Assembly: GCA_030630935.1 (NCBI GenBank)
Contig: DAOVMD010000056.1
Coordinates: forward strand, 1 to 11,417
Reading direction: 5' to 3'
From: Candidatus Mcinerneyibacteriota bacterium
GTDB lineage: Bacteria; AUK180; JAQVHJ01
DNA length: 11,417 nt
The notes beneath the pieces were generated by a model. The model had not been told where the DNA came from, did not search any database, and saw nothing but the letters and a program-made list of their open reading frames with translations. Of this stretch, positions 1-8,200 are shown in pieces. Each line of letters begins with the position of its first letter. Position 1 is the stretch's first letter. Both the position numbers and the translations under genes were made by a program.

Positions 1-17
1 CCATATCCAAACCTCCT
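1..17 (-). promoter_or_regulatory. Ribosome-binding site and start codon of a gene leaving the left edge (probably istA)
   Basis: A perfect AGGAGG lies at 17-12 on the minus strand. Seven bases separate it from an ATG at 4-2, and the final base G begins the second codon. Nothing of the protein can be read. The neighbouring repeats make an IS21 transposase the best guess. The start itself is convincing, but the product is inferred. Confidence 0.55.
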
Positions 18-23
18 ATTATG

Positions 24-53
24 GGTAATTTGAATATGATAACATAAATTACC
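24..53. repeat. Eight-base inverted repeat upstream of the presumed istA start
   Basis: GGTAATTT at 24-31 is the exact reverse complement of AAATTACC at 46-53, with a 14-base spacer. The arms share the GGTAA/TTACC core of the direct repeats at 59-104. They could be a third and fourth protein-binding site in opposite orientations, or an operator for the transposase gene. Confidence 0.45.
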
Positions 54-58
54 AAAAT

Positions 59-104
59 CCGGTAACTTTAATTGACACCAACCGGTAATTCTAATTGTCG
101 CTAA
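59..104 (-). repeat. Two direct repeats with 23-base period at the insertion sequence end
   Basis: On the minus strand the units are GCGACAATTAGAATTACCGG and GTGTCAATTAAAGTTACCGG. They match at 16 of 20 positions and are offset by 23 bases. Repeats of this kind ahead of a transposase start fit multiple transposase-binding sites. The outer copy contains the TAG stop of the gene at 91-615. Confidence 0.65.
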
Positions 105-615
105 TCACAGCACCAATAAATTCTAGTTTTTTAATAATTCTACAGCACATTTTACCATCGTAAATTTCACCAACTCTATGACCACAGTAATTATGAATAG
201 ATATTTTGCTCCCACAAATATTACATTCCTTTTCATGAATTATTATTTCGGGGCTTAGAAAATATTTATATGGGAAAACACATTGAAATTTCCCAACTTG
301 TTCTTCTATAAAATTTAAATAAAATATATTATCAATTGAAAAATGAGATTTTAAAAACATTATATTATCTTCACATCTTTCTAATAAACACCAAGCTTTA
401 TAATAATCTTTATTTTTCATTTTATTAAATGCATCAATATATGTTGTTTGTATTAAAAGTACTGTTTCATAACACCATATTAACTTAGCTCCTTTTTCAT
501 CTTCTTTTTTCAATAATTCAACTTTCAGGTTTTTTAATATCTTGGAAATTTCATCCGCTTTTTTTACTCTATTTTTAAAGGCCTTTAGATATAAAACAAT
601 ATCACTAAGATTCAT
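91..615 (-). CDS. Helical protein with C-terminal Cys/His zinc-binding motif, probably truncated
   Basis: This 174-residue protein is not a named family to me. Residues 1-125 are predicted from composition to be mostly helical, with no signal peptide. A compact motif follows: C131-x2-C134-G, then C144-G-H146, then GEIYDG and C157-C158. This looks like a small zinc-binding knuckle with C131, C134, H146 or C144, and C157 as likely ligands. From memory, proteins with this CxxCG...GH..GEIY.G..C signature usually continue 10-20 residues past the point where this one stops. Here the frame ends at a TAG inside the outer repeat of the insertion sequence end. The last residues may therefore be encoded by the element, and the gene may have lost its natural 3' end. 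It starts 7 bases after the stop of the membrane protein gene at 623-1144, with only a weak Shine-Dalgarno (TAAAG), so the two are probably co-transcribed and perhaps translationally coupled. Function is unknown. Confidence 0.8.
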   Translation of the reverse strand: MNLSDIVLYLKAFKNRVKKADEISKILKNLKVELLKKEDEKGAKLIWCYETVLLIQTTYIDAFNKMKNKDYYKAWCLLERCEDNIMFLKSHFSIDNIFYLNFIEEQVGKFQCVFPYKYFLSPEIIIHEKECNICGSKISIHNYCGHRVGEIYDGKMCCRIIKKLEFIGAVISDN

Positions 616-622
616 TTTTACT

Positions 623-1144
623 TTACTTATCTTTTTTTAGAAATTCTTTTATTTTAATAAAATCTTCTGCAGAACCTTCATAAGTTATCATTTTAGAATT
701 ATTATTTTTATCAATTACCGTTGCTGTAATTTTAATCTTACTTTTGTTACTCTTAATGACTATTTCTTTAATGTAATCATAGAGAATATTAATTAATATT
801 GGAAATACGATTGTTGTTATAACAAATGTTCCCAAATTACAAAGATCCGAATATAATCCTAATTCTTTATAATTTTTATCATCAATACAAATGTTAATTT
901 GATAATTCGGTGGCAGTTTATTTTTAATATAGTTTAGTAAATCTTCTGTTCCCTCTGGGAATAACGGAATATCATAATTTGAATATCCCTCTTGAGGAAT
1001 AATTAAAATATCAACGTTTCTTAGTTTCCTTTGCAAGTCTTCGGATATATAACTTTTATTAATGTGATTGTCAAAGTTATCATAAGAATTCTCTATTGAA
1101 AAACCAGGATACTGTTTATTATTTACATTCATTTTCTCTTCCAT
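623..1144 (-). CDS. Single-transmembrane protein of unknown function, effector-associated type layout
   Basis: The protein has 173 residues from the first ATG. Residues 1-40 are polar and Asn-rich. Residues 41-90 look alpha/beta (a VDILIIP strand, then FPEGTEDLLNYIK as turn and helix, then an INICIDD strand). A membrane helix covers about 103-122. After it come a basic stretch, two strands (about 137-155) and a final helix ending in Lys residues. No export signal is seen. The small alpha/beta domain, one membrane helix, then beta-beta-alpha order resembles effector-associated constant component (EACC1-like) proteins of conflict systems, but this rests on shape alone. The first ATG has no Shine-Dalgarno. 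A second in-frame ATG at 1132-1130 has the purine run GGAAGAG three bases ahead and could be the real start, giving 169 residues. The gene sits 7 bases upstream of the zinc-motif gene and about 220 bases after a strong promoter. Confidence 0.8.
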   Translation of the reverse strand: MEEKMNVNNKQYPGFSIENSYDNFDNHINKSYISEDLQRKLRNVDILIIPQEGYSNYDIPLFPEGTEDLLNYIKNKLPPNYQINICIDDKNYKELGLYSDLCNLGTFVITTIVFPILINILYDYIKEIVIKSNKSKIKITATVIDKNNNSKMITYEGSAEDFIKIKEFLKKDK

Positions 1145-1232
1145 TTTTATTTTATTATTAAATTATTTTTCTTCTTCAACTATTCCTGATTTAGGAAAGC
1201 GTACACACCATTTACTTTTTACTTTTTTTATT

Positions 1233-1364
1233 TTAAACCTCGTCTATTTTATTTAATCGTTTAATTAAATCATCCGAACTTTTATTTCGCCACAGTTCAC
1301 CTGTTCCATGACTCATAATATGATAATATGTTCCCGGATATTCTATCCATAATTGTCTTCTCAT
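1233..1364 (-). pseudogene. N-terminal remnant of a REP-associated tyrosine transposase (RAYT, Y1_Tnp family)
   Basis: The frame has 43 codons and starts MRRQLWIEYPGTYYHIMSHG. This matches the well-known RAYT opening (R-x-L-x-I-E-x-P-G-x-Y-Y-H-V-x-x-R-G). It continues with W-R and a Ser/Asp-Asp-Leu-Ile-Lys-Arg-Leu stretch that fits the next helix of the family, then stops at TAA. Full-length members are roughly 150-300 residues. The HxH metal-binding motif and the catalytic tyrosine, both further downstream, are missing, so the fragment cannot be active. No Shine-Dalgarno precedes the ATG, and the predicted start of transcription from the promoter at 1371-1399 falls on the ATG itself. No REP palindromes are visible nearby. 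I am confident about the origin. Whether the short frame is translated is unknown. Confidence 0.75.
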
Positions 1365-1370
1365 AATAAT

Positions 1371-1399
1371 ATTATACTGGAAAAATCTTTAAAAGTCAA
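1371..1399 (-). promoter_or_regulatory. Near-consensus sigma70 promoter for the 1233-91 gene group
   Basis: TTGACT at 1399-1394 and a perfect TATAAT at 1376-1371 are separated by exactly 17 bases, matching 11 of 12 consensus bases. Transcription should begin near 1364, which is the first base of the transposase remnant. The transcript would then have a leader of about 220 bases before the membrane protein gene and would continue into the zinc-motif gene. No terminator is seen between them. Confidence 0.7.
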
Positions 1400-1456
1400 T
1401 AGTTTTAATTCTGAGAAATTCACTATTGGTTAATTTCCATATTCATTAGCAAACAA

Positions 1457-1470
1457 ATTCATATATGAAT
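1457..1470. repeat. Perfect 14-base palindrome ATTCATATATGAAT
   Basis: The sequence equals its own reverse complement across 14 bases. It lies between the stop of the basic small protein and the strong promoter at 1371-1399, roughly 60 bases upstream of the -35 hexamer. It could be an operator. It is all but two bases A/T, so chance is a real alternative. Confidence 0.3.
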
Positions 1471-1496
1471 ATTTTTCCAAGAAAGATGTTACTCTT

Positions 1497-1625
1497 TTAT
1501 TTTGATTTCTCTTTAATCATTTTTTTAGTTGGTTTTATTTTTTTCTTTTCGGTACGTTTTATTGGCTTTCTTTTAATTGGTATTGTTTTCGGGATTTTCT
1601 TAGTAGGTTTCTTTTTCCTAACCAT
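1497..1625 (-). CDS. Very basic 42-residue Lys/Arg-rich protein
   Basis: The frame opens MVRKKKPTKKIPKTIPIKRK and ends EKSK before TAA. By hand count it has 18 Lys and 3 Arg in 42 residues, with only two acidic residues, several Pro and Thr, no Cys and no aromatic residue. It has an excellent ribosome-binding site: the stop of the membrane protein gene (TAA at 1640-1638) is followed directly by AGGAGG at 1637-1632, then 6 bases, then ATG. Translational coupling to that gene is very likely. Such a protein should be disordered and able to bind nucleic acid, acidic lipid or ribosomes, but no family is recognised. It could also be a low-complexity leader-like peptide. The start signal argues strongly that it is translated. 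Confidence 0.7.
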   Translation of the reverse strand: MVRKKKPTKKIPKTIPIKRKPIKRTEKKKIKPTKKMIKEKSK

Positions 1626-1631
1626 AATTTT

Positions 1632-1640
1632 CCTCCTTTA
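1632..1640 (-). promoter_or_regulatory. Stop codon joined directly to a perfect Shine-Dalgarno
   Basis: TAA at 1640-1638 ends the membrane protein and AGGAGG at 1637-1632 serves the basic small protein, six bases from its ATG. Ribosomes finishing the first gene would sit on this site, which supports coupled expression. Confidence 0.75.
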
Positions 1641-2180
1641 AATTACAATATTAAAAAAATGAAGAAATAATAAACAAATTAATGTTATTATTGAAATCTT
1701 TAAAAAACATATCGAAATTTTTAAAATATTAACTTTTTTATCCGTGATTTTCATAAATTCATTATGAGTTTTTTTTAAATCTTTTGATAGACGATATAAT
1801 ACTTCATCATAATCATATTCTTCAAAGCATTCAAATGTATCTTCCAGAGAATAAATATTATAACTGCTTAAATCAATAGTATAGATAATTAGCAAAATAG
1901 ATATCAAAATCATTATTAGAAGGCTAAAAATAATAATAATTTCAATTATATAAATACAAAAAAATCTATATTCAATATTAATAATTTCTTTGAAAAAAAA
2001 TAATAAAAAAATAAGGAGAATATTCATCGCTGTAAGATATTTTATCGCCTTTTCTTCAACTCTTATTTTTCGCATGGATTCATCAGAAATCATTTCCTTT
2101 GAATATTTATAAAGAGCTTCGTACTTTTTTATATAATATGGTTCTGTTTTATCCTTTTTTTTAGATTGTTTTTTATTCAT
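1638..2180 (-). CDS. Three-transmembrane protein of unknown function
   Basis: The protein has 180 residues. The N-terminus (1-45) is highly charged and begins MNKKQSKKKDK, so it is cytoplasmic-type with no signal peptide. Hydrophobic segments follow at about 47-67, 73-104 (long, Ile/Leu-rich) and 152-180, the last reaching the C-terminus. Between the second and third lies an acidic stretch with a helix (about 110-150), ending in a polar Asn/Lys run just before the last membrane segment. This pattern (charged tail, membrane hairpin, soluble linker, final helix) is common in small membrane proteins of accessory and defence regions, including 2TM/SLATT-type effectors. No motif ties it to one family. 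The start is well supported: AAGGAGG at 2192-2186 is followed after 5 bases by ATG. It lies 42 bases after the giant gene and directly upstream of the basic small protein. Codon use is extremely A/T-rich, unlike the giant gene. Confidence 0.8.
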   Translation of the reverse strand: MNKKQSKKKDKTEPYYIKKYEALYKYSKEMISDESMRKIRVEEKAIKYLTAMNILLIFLLFFFKEIINIEYRFFCIYIIEIIIIFSLLIMILISILLIIYTIDLSSYNIYSLEDTFECFEEYDYDEVLYRLSKDLKKTHNEFMKITDKKVNILKISICFLKISIITLICLLFLHFFNIVI

Positions 2181-2185
2181 TAACT

Positions 2186-2192
2186 CCTCCTT
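2186..2192 (-). promoter_or_regulatory. Strong Shine-Dalgarno of the three-transmembrane protein
   Basis: AAGGAGG is followed by AGTTA and then ATG at 2180, an almost ideal site. It fixes the start of the gene. Confidence 0.75.
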
Positions 2193-2204
2193 AAAAATAT
2201 GTTA

Positions 2205-2233
2205 AGAATAAATTTAAACTTTTTACATTTCAA
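2205..2233 (-). promoter_or_regulatory. Candidate sigma70 promoter for the three-transmembrane gene
   Basis: TTGAAA at 2233-2228 (5 of 6 consensus) and TATTCT at 2210-2205 (4 of 6) are separated by 17 bases. The predicted transcript start near 2198 would leave a short leader that just includes the Shine-Dalgarno at 2192-2186. The -35 hexamer overlaps the last codons of the giant gene. No hairpin-type terminator is visible between that gene's stop and this promoter, so read-through from it is also possible. Confidence 0.45.
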
Positions 2234-5200
2234 CTAAAACCATTAGTTTAATAATGCCTAGTTTAATATTCGTTATTTCCACACTCTCCACTTTCTTCAG
2301 GATCTCGATTGCTTGGATTAGGGTAAGGATTGCGTGTTCTTTTTGTTCAGGAGTGGTAATATTGTTCAGATCAAGTCTTTCTATTTTCTTGATGACATTG
2401 TCAATGTGATTCTGATCCTGGTGACTTTCGGGTGTTAGGTTATTGAGTTCTTCGAGTATGTTCTGCTTGATGTCTTCACTGGTTCCTGTTAGTTCAATGT
2501 CTTTGGTAAACTGTGCATAGTTATACCATAATCCACTAACAAGATAATCAATTGTGGTTATAAATGTATAGATATCAACAGTATCAGGTAACTTAACGAT
2601 GAAATGTAGTTGTTTCATTTCATCGTATGCAAGGTTAAACTGCCAAATGATTGAGTTATTATCCACATCACCATCCTGGAAAACCTGAACAATCTCTACT
2701 CCGCCCGGAACTTCTTCGGTTACTTTCACAGTCAGCGGAACAACTAACGATTTAACTCTTATCTGTAATGGAATTATCCCTCCGGGGATTATCTGAACTT
2801 CCTGTGGCTTCACATATTCAATTGAACCTTTCAACAATTCGGTTAATTTAGACAGATTATCCTCGGTCAGATTTAAGAACAGGTCAAACGGGAGATATAC
2901 TGATTTTCCTTTTCCATAGTCGTTCAGAACAACTGCAGGTGTCGGATCGTGTGGTGCAATGGAAATTTTTCCGTAACCTACAGAATTACTTTCCAAATTC
3001 AGCTCTGCTTTATAAACCAATTCCTCAACTGTGATTATACCACCTGTGGATACCGGTGAATCATCAAGTGAAACCATAATCGGCATTGCAGGATAACTGC
3101 CGTGATAAACTATACCGAGGGCTTCGGGTTTATTGCCATCACCATTGAAGTGATAGTACTTAGATGATATCAAACCTCTTCCTGCAAAAACATGCTCCCT
3201 CATCTCAAGAGAAGAATGTCCTTGAAGATTTTTATGATTACCAAGGACAATATAGGTATTGTACAGACTGCTCCTAAATCCTGAAACGAAATCTTCCTGG
3301 TTAGTGGTTATGTTATACATTAATAATCCTGACTCATCAAGAATCTGTGTTAATCTCTGTAACTTTTCAGAAGTGATATCTTCAGGTTTCTGGTTCAGCC
3401 AGATTAGGACACTCGATGCTGTGGAAAGGTCAATTGAACCCTCAAACTCTTCTGATAATTGAACAGTAATACTCTTTTCCTGTTCAACCGTTCCAAGGTT
3501 ATCATAACTTCTGTAACTGATTATATACTTACCATAATCATACATCGCAAGATTAAATGGTTCAAGGTAATTCAACCATGCCGTGTCAACACCGCCAGCA
3601 CTTGTGCTGTTGTAGATACGATACTCAGATCTATTTACTCCGGAATGCAATACAGGTTTATCAACTGCGGATAATGTGAACTCAGTTCCTTTGATCACAT
3701 AAATAGTTCCGTTATCTTCCCTTGAAGGTGCATAAGCAATCGTTGTTTCGGGTGATGAGTCGTCAACAATAACCGTAATCGTCTTCACCTGCTCAGTATT
3801 ACCCAAATTATCAATTCCACGATAACTGATAGTATGCTGACCTTCTCCATATCCTGACAATGTGAATGTAGCGTTATATTCAATCCACTCTGAATTATTT
3901 ACATTGTACAACATTTTATTTAATCCTGAACCATTCTCAACAACGGAAATAGTAAATGGAGTATTAGATGTAACATATTTATTATTCCCGGAAATATATT
4001 TCGGAGTACCAATTGAAATACTTGAAACAGGTTTTGTATTATCAATAATAACTGTGATTGACTTTTCTTCCTCCTGGTTATTCGCATTATCTATGCTTCT
4101 GTATTTTATTAAATATTCATCATCACTATAACCATTTAATGTAAATGGCCCGGTATAAGTTACCCAAGCGGTATTATCTATATCTTGTGCACTTGTGCTC
4201 TTGAGCACTATTTTGTACTCCGTCTTCTTGACTCCTGACACATCATCTGTTGCTGTCAGAGTAAATTCAGTAACACCCGTTACATAAACATCATCCCCGT
4301 CCACATACTTCGGTTCCCCGATTGAGATACTTGTTTCGGGTGGTGTATTATCAGCATTAATAAAGACCGTTACACTCTGAACTTCCTCGTCATTACCCAA
4401 TCTATCCGTACTGAAATATTCAATTGAAACCTCAATCTCTTCAAGCCCTTCTAAATTAAACGCCCCGTCATAAATCTGCCAATCACCAGAATTAATTCTG
4501 TATTGAATATTTGAAATACCACAACCTGAATCCCAGGCATATAAAACAAATGGAGTTTCAAATTCAACATATATATTTCCTTCAATAGTCTGCTGTGGAT
4601 CACCTATCCAAATGAATGATGACGGAGAAGTGTTATCAAATTTCACATCGTAAGTTTTAATCTCACTCTCATTACCTGCAATATCTTTACAATAATAACT
4701 TAAAGTATAACTTCCGTCTTCGCCGTCAAGTTTAATAGGAATAGTATAATCAAGCCATGTATTATCCGGTTTATATTTTATCCAATCTATTCCGGATAAG
4801 TTATCAGAACCGGTCAATATCAACTCTGTATCATCGTTAATATACAATGCCCCATTAACCTCAATCTGAGGAGTTCCAATTGTTATATTCGCTTCAGGCT
4901 TCGTATTATCAATCTTGAATATCACTTCATCAGGGTTCAGGTCACCAACTACTGAGTCCGGACCATTCAGAATGTAATCATAAGCAGAAACGGATAGTGT
5001 GTATTCTCCGTCTGATAATAGGTTTGTATCAATCAAGGCTGAATATTCTCCGGCTAAAGTATTCCCGGAAGTTAGTGTCATTAATGTGGGTGTATCATTT
5101 TCAGATGGAGTCAATATAGAATTAATTAAATATTCAACTTTCTGAACACCATAATTATCATCGGTAACAATTGCTGTAATATTTAAGTCATCTTTATACC

Positions 5201-8200
5201 ATTTACTCTCAACAGGATTAGTAATATTTACAATCGGCGGATTATACTCAGAACCTATCCAGACCACCACTTCGTTTGACGGCTCACTTTCACTACCAAT
5301 CGGATCAATAGAGGTCACATGATATTTATATTCACCATCCGGTAAGTTTTCATCAAGATAAGCGATCTTAATATCAGTTCCATAGATTTCAAATTCACGT
5401 ACTCCACAATGGAAAAAATATCCTGTAGAAACATTGGTGATATTCACACGAACTTTATCTGTTCTTACAGATTCATCCAGAATTATATGAGAATATGAAG
5501 TTAAATGATTTAGAACTGTTCTCTTTATTACCCATGTATTGTTTTCCCAAACTTCTATATTGAAATTAATACTTCCCCAGATCATTAGAGACCAATAAAT
5601 TTTAACCTCATAAACATCTCTCATCTCAGTAAAGTTCAATTGGATATAACCATTTGAAACCTGCATCAAAGGAGAACTTCCTCTCCACAGAGAACCTAAA
5701 TTCCCATCAATTGTGTTTTCAATTGAATATTGTTGTGGATATTGTTGATATAGATTCGGTCTATTTGTAGATACAGTAGCTCCGGTATCTAAGGACAGGT
5801 TTCTCAGCTCTCCGCCTGAAACACCTCCATCTGTAACTTCTTCTATCATACTTCCATTTCTATAAACCTTGTAACTGCTGACTTCCGGTTCAGTACCCTT
5901 TTCCCATTCCAGGGCAACATTTCGGTTACTGACTTCTGCAGTTAAATTCTGAGGAGGACATACATAGTCCCAAATAATCTTATATACATCTGTAAACTCA
6001 CTTAAATTTCCATCCTTATCAAAACTTTTTAACTTAATACAAACCGGTGTATTCTTAACCAGGTTTGAAACCAGGTATTCTTCAACGTTAATATCTTCAA
6101 AATTAACAAATGTATTCGGAGTATCACTAATATAAACTCTATACCCGGTTACATTTGGATCAATTGATTTATCCCAGGTTACCAAAGCTGAGTCACAATT
6201 TTCTTCAATATTGACATTCTCCGGTGCTAATAACCCACAATAATACTTCAGCAGATATGTTTTCTTGAAGGTTCCTTTCTCAAGAACTATCTTGACTGCA
6301 TTCCAACCCCTAATAGAATTATTAAATATAGTAGAGTAGTTTTCCTGAGCAGCAGGATCAATACTTACCTTATCAACCACCTGCTCATTAAGGAATACCG
6401 TCATGTAAAAATCTATATTAGATTCAAAATCAACATTCAAGGTAACATCATCATTCTCATTAAAATAAAATTCCTTATCCGTTGATGCATTGATAATGTT
6501 GAAATCAACTCCGGTGATAAAACAGGTTCCTCCTGAAAGGAACAGGTTATTATCTTTCTTGGATAATGTATAGTTCAGTGGAACAGAACCAAGTTTAATC
6601 GAATCAAACTTCCCAACTCCAGATAAATAGATATCTTCCCCTGACACTAATGAAACATCCTTTTCAAATATCTTATTCTCCTCAACCTCATCACCGAGGT
6701 AACACTTAAAGACTGCATCAAAAGTAGAATTACTGCTTATCCTTGTCTGGCATTCAATATCTTCACCATTAAAGTAATATGGTTTATCTGTACTGAACCC
6801 GAGGATTCTTATCCAGTATCCTTTAACATCAATCGCATATTTATAATCCCGGCCTCTGAATGAATAATCAATTTTATATGTTCCCTGAGTCACTTCATTC
6901 GGAATATTAAAACTGAATGTAAATGTATTCGGTTCAGTAACCTCAATTGTATTTTCGTAACCAAAAGGTGATTCAACCGTAAATGCTCCGGTGTTATACG
7001 CTTCTACAGTACACAGGACAGGTTCACCGGGATTATAAAGTTGTTTATCGGTATAGAACGCAATATCATCGGTCTTGATATTGATATTTTTAAAGGAAAG
7101 GTAAACATACCTGCCGGTTTCGAGTAATAATCCGAATGTAATCTTTGAAAAGTTTGCCTTGGCAAGGAAAGAAAACTGAAGAGTATGATTATTCACCAAT
7201 TTAAATTCCTGAACCATGGTCTCTGCTGCATAAATTACTTGTGCAGTTAATTCTGGTTGTAAAGACGGATTCAGGTTTGAAATATCAAGAGTGAGGTTTA
7301 CATTCTCCCCAACTTCATATAACTGTTTATCAACAGAAGAATTTACCATGATTTCGATTCCTTTCACATGGAATTTCATAGTTCCTTTCTTACCGTTTAA
7401 ACTGTATTCTGCAAAATAATCACCGGTTCTGATGTCATACGGTATCCCGAATAAACATTCGATATTCTGCTGAGCTCCGGGTTCTAAGGAGAAAGATTTT
7501 TTATTATCATCGTTTTCCAGTATCTTAAACTCGAAATTACATTCCCCTGTTTGGGCTCCGGTATTTGCAACTGTAAATGAAACGGTATTTAATGTATTAA
7601 CATCAAATACCGGGTAATTCGGCATAGAAATAATCTCAAAGACAGGCCCAATAACTTTATATTCAAATTCCTTTACTTTAACCGGAACTAAATCCATATC
7701 CACAATAACACTATTCCCGTGGTATAAACCGGCAGGAATTCCTGTAGTAGGGATATAAACATCCCAGGTCAAGCTTTTATTGCTTGGAATGCTAATTCCC
7801 TCATAGCCACTCCAGAAATCTGTGAAGACGGAAACGTATCCATTGAAATCGCTGTATCCGGAATTTGTAATTACAACCGATACCGGGACAGAGTTTCCGG
7901 ATTCACATCCAACAATTAAATCAGTGGAGATCTTTTTATCAGGAATTACACTAAATTGCTTTGTCTTGAGATTATACAAACAATATGCTTCAATCGTATA
8001 ATCACCTATTGGTAGTGAATATTCAAGGTTATCCGATTTTATTTCACCAGGTTCGAGTGCGTATGTTTTATTATGCTTTTCAACTTCAAGTCCATTACTT
8101 AAGATAGTGTAGAATACTGTAATTTCTTCCGGAACTTCTCCGGTGTTAGTTATGTCAATCTGAAATCCTTGTGTTGTATCAGGATATATACTATCTCCTG

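Larger units (their letters stand above)
1..109 (-). mobile_element. Left end of a probable IS21-family insertion sequence, running off the left edge
   Basis: Read on the minus strand, this stretch has the layout of an IS21-type terminus. A possible TG tip at about position 109 is followed by two copies of a unit ending in TTACCGG (23-base period). Two further TTACC/GGTAA cores form an inverted repeat, and then come a strong Shine-Dalgarno and an ATG at positions 4-2. Known IS21 elements carry several repeated transposase-binding sites at each end, just ahead of istA. Only one codon of the presumed transposase is inside the window, so the family assignment rests on end structure and on my memory of similar ends. 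The exact tip (109, 107 or 112) and any target-site duplication cannot be determined here. The end overlaps the last codons of the zinc-motif gene at 91-615. Confidence 0.5.

Noticed and set aside
1-110. Possible CRISPR-like array because of regularly spaced repeats
   Set aside because: There are only two direct copies, imperfect and about 20 bases long with almost no spacer. The layout before a start codon fits a transposon end better.
1172-1243. Minus-strand open stretch ending in KWCVRFPKSGIVEEEK just after the transposase remnant
   Set aside because: It looks protein-like and could be a frameshifted tail of a decayed gene, but it has no start codon with a ribosome-binding site and I cannot link it to the transposase or any family.
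1430-1515. Minus-strand open stretch ending in VTSFLEKYSYMNLFANEYGN, overlapping the end of the basic small gene in another frame
   Set aside because: It has only about 28 codons and no start signal. It may be a gene remnant, but a chance frame is as likely.
2181-2222. Intrinsic terminator after the giant gene
   Set aside because: The interval is A/T-rich but has no G/C-rich stem followed by a T run on the minus strand.
3259-4131. Plus-strand open frames of 67-89 codons at 3259-3462, 3459-3674 and 3862-4131
   Set aside because: They lie opposite the giant gene's well-conserved domain repeats, have no ribosome-binding site and no recognisable domain.
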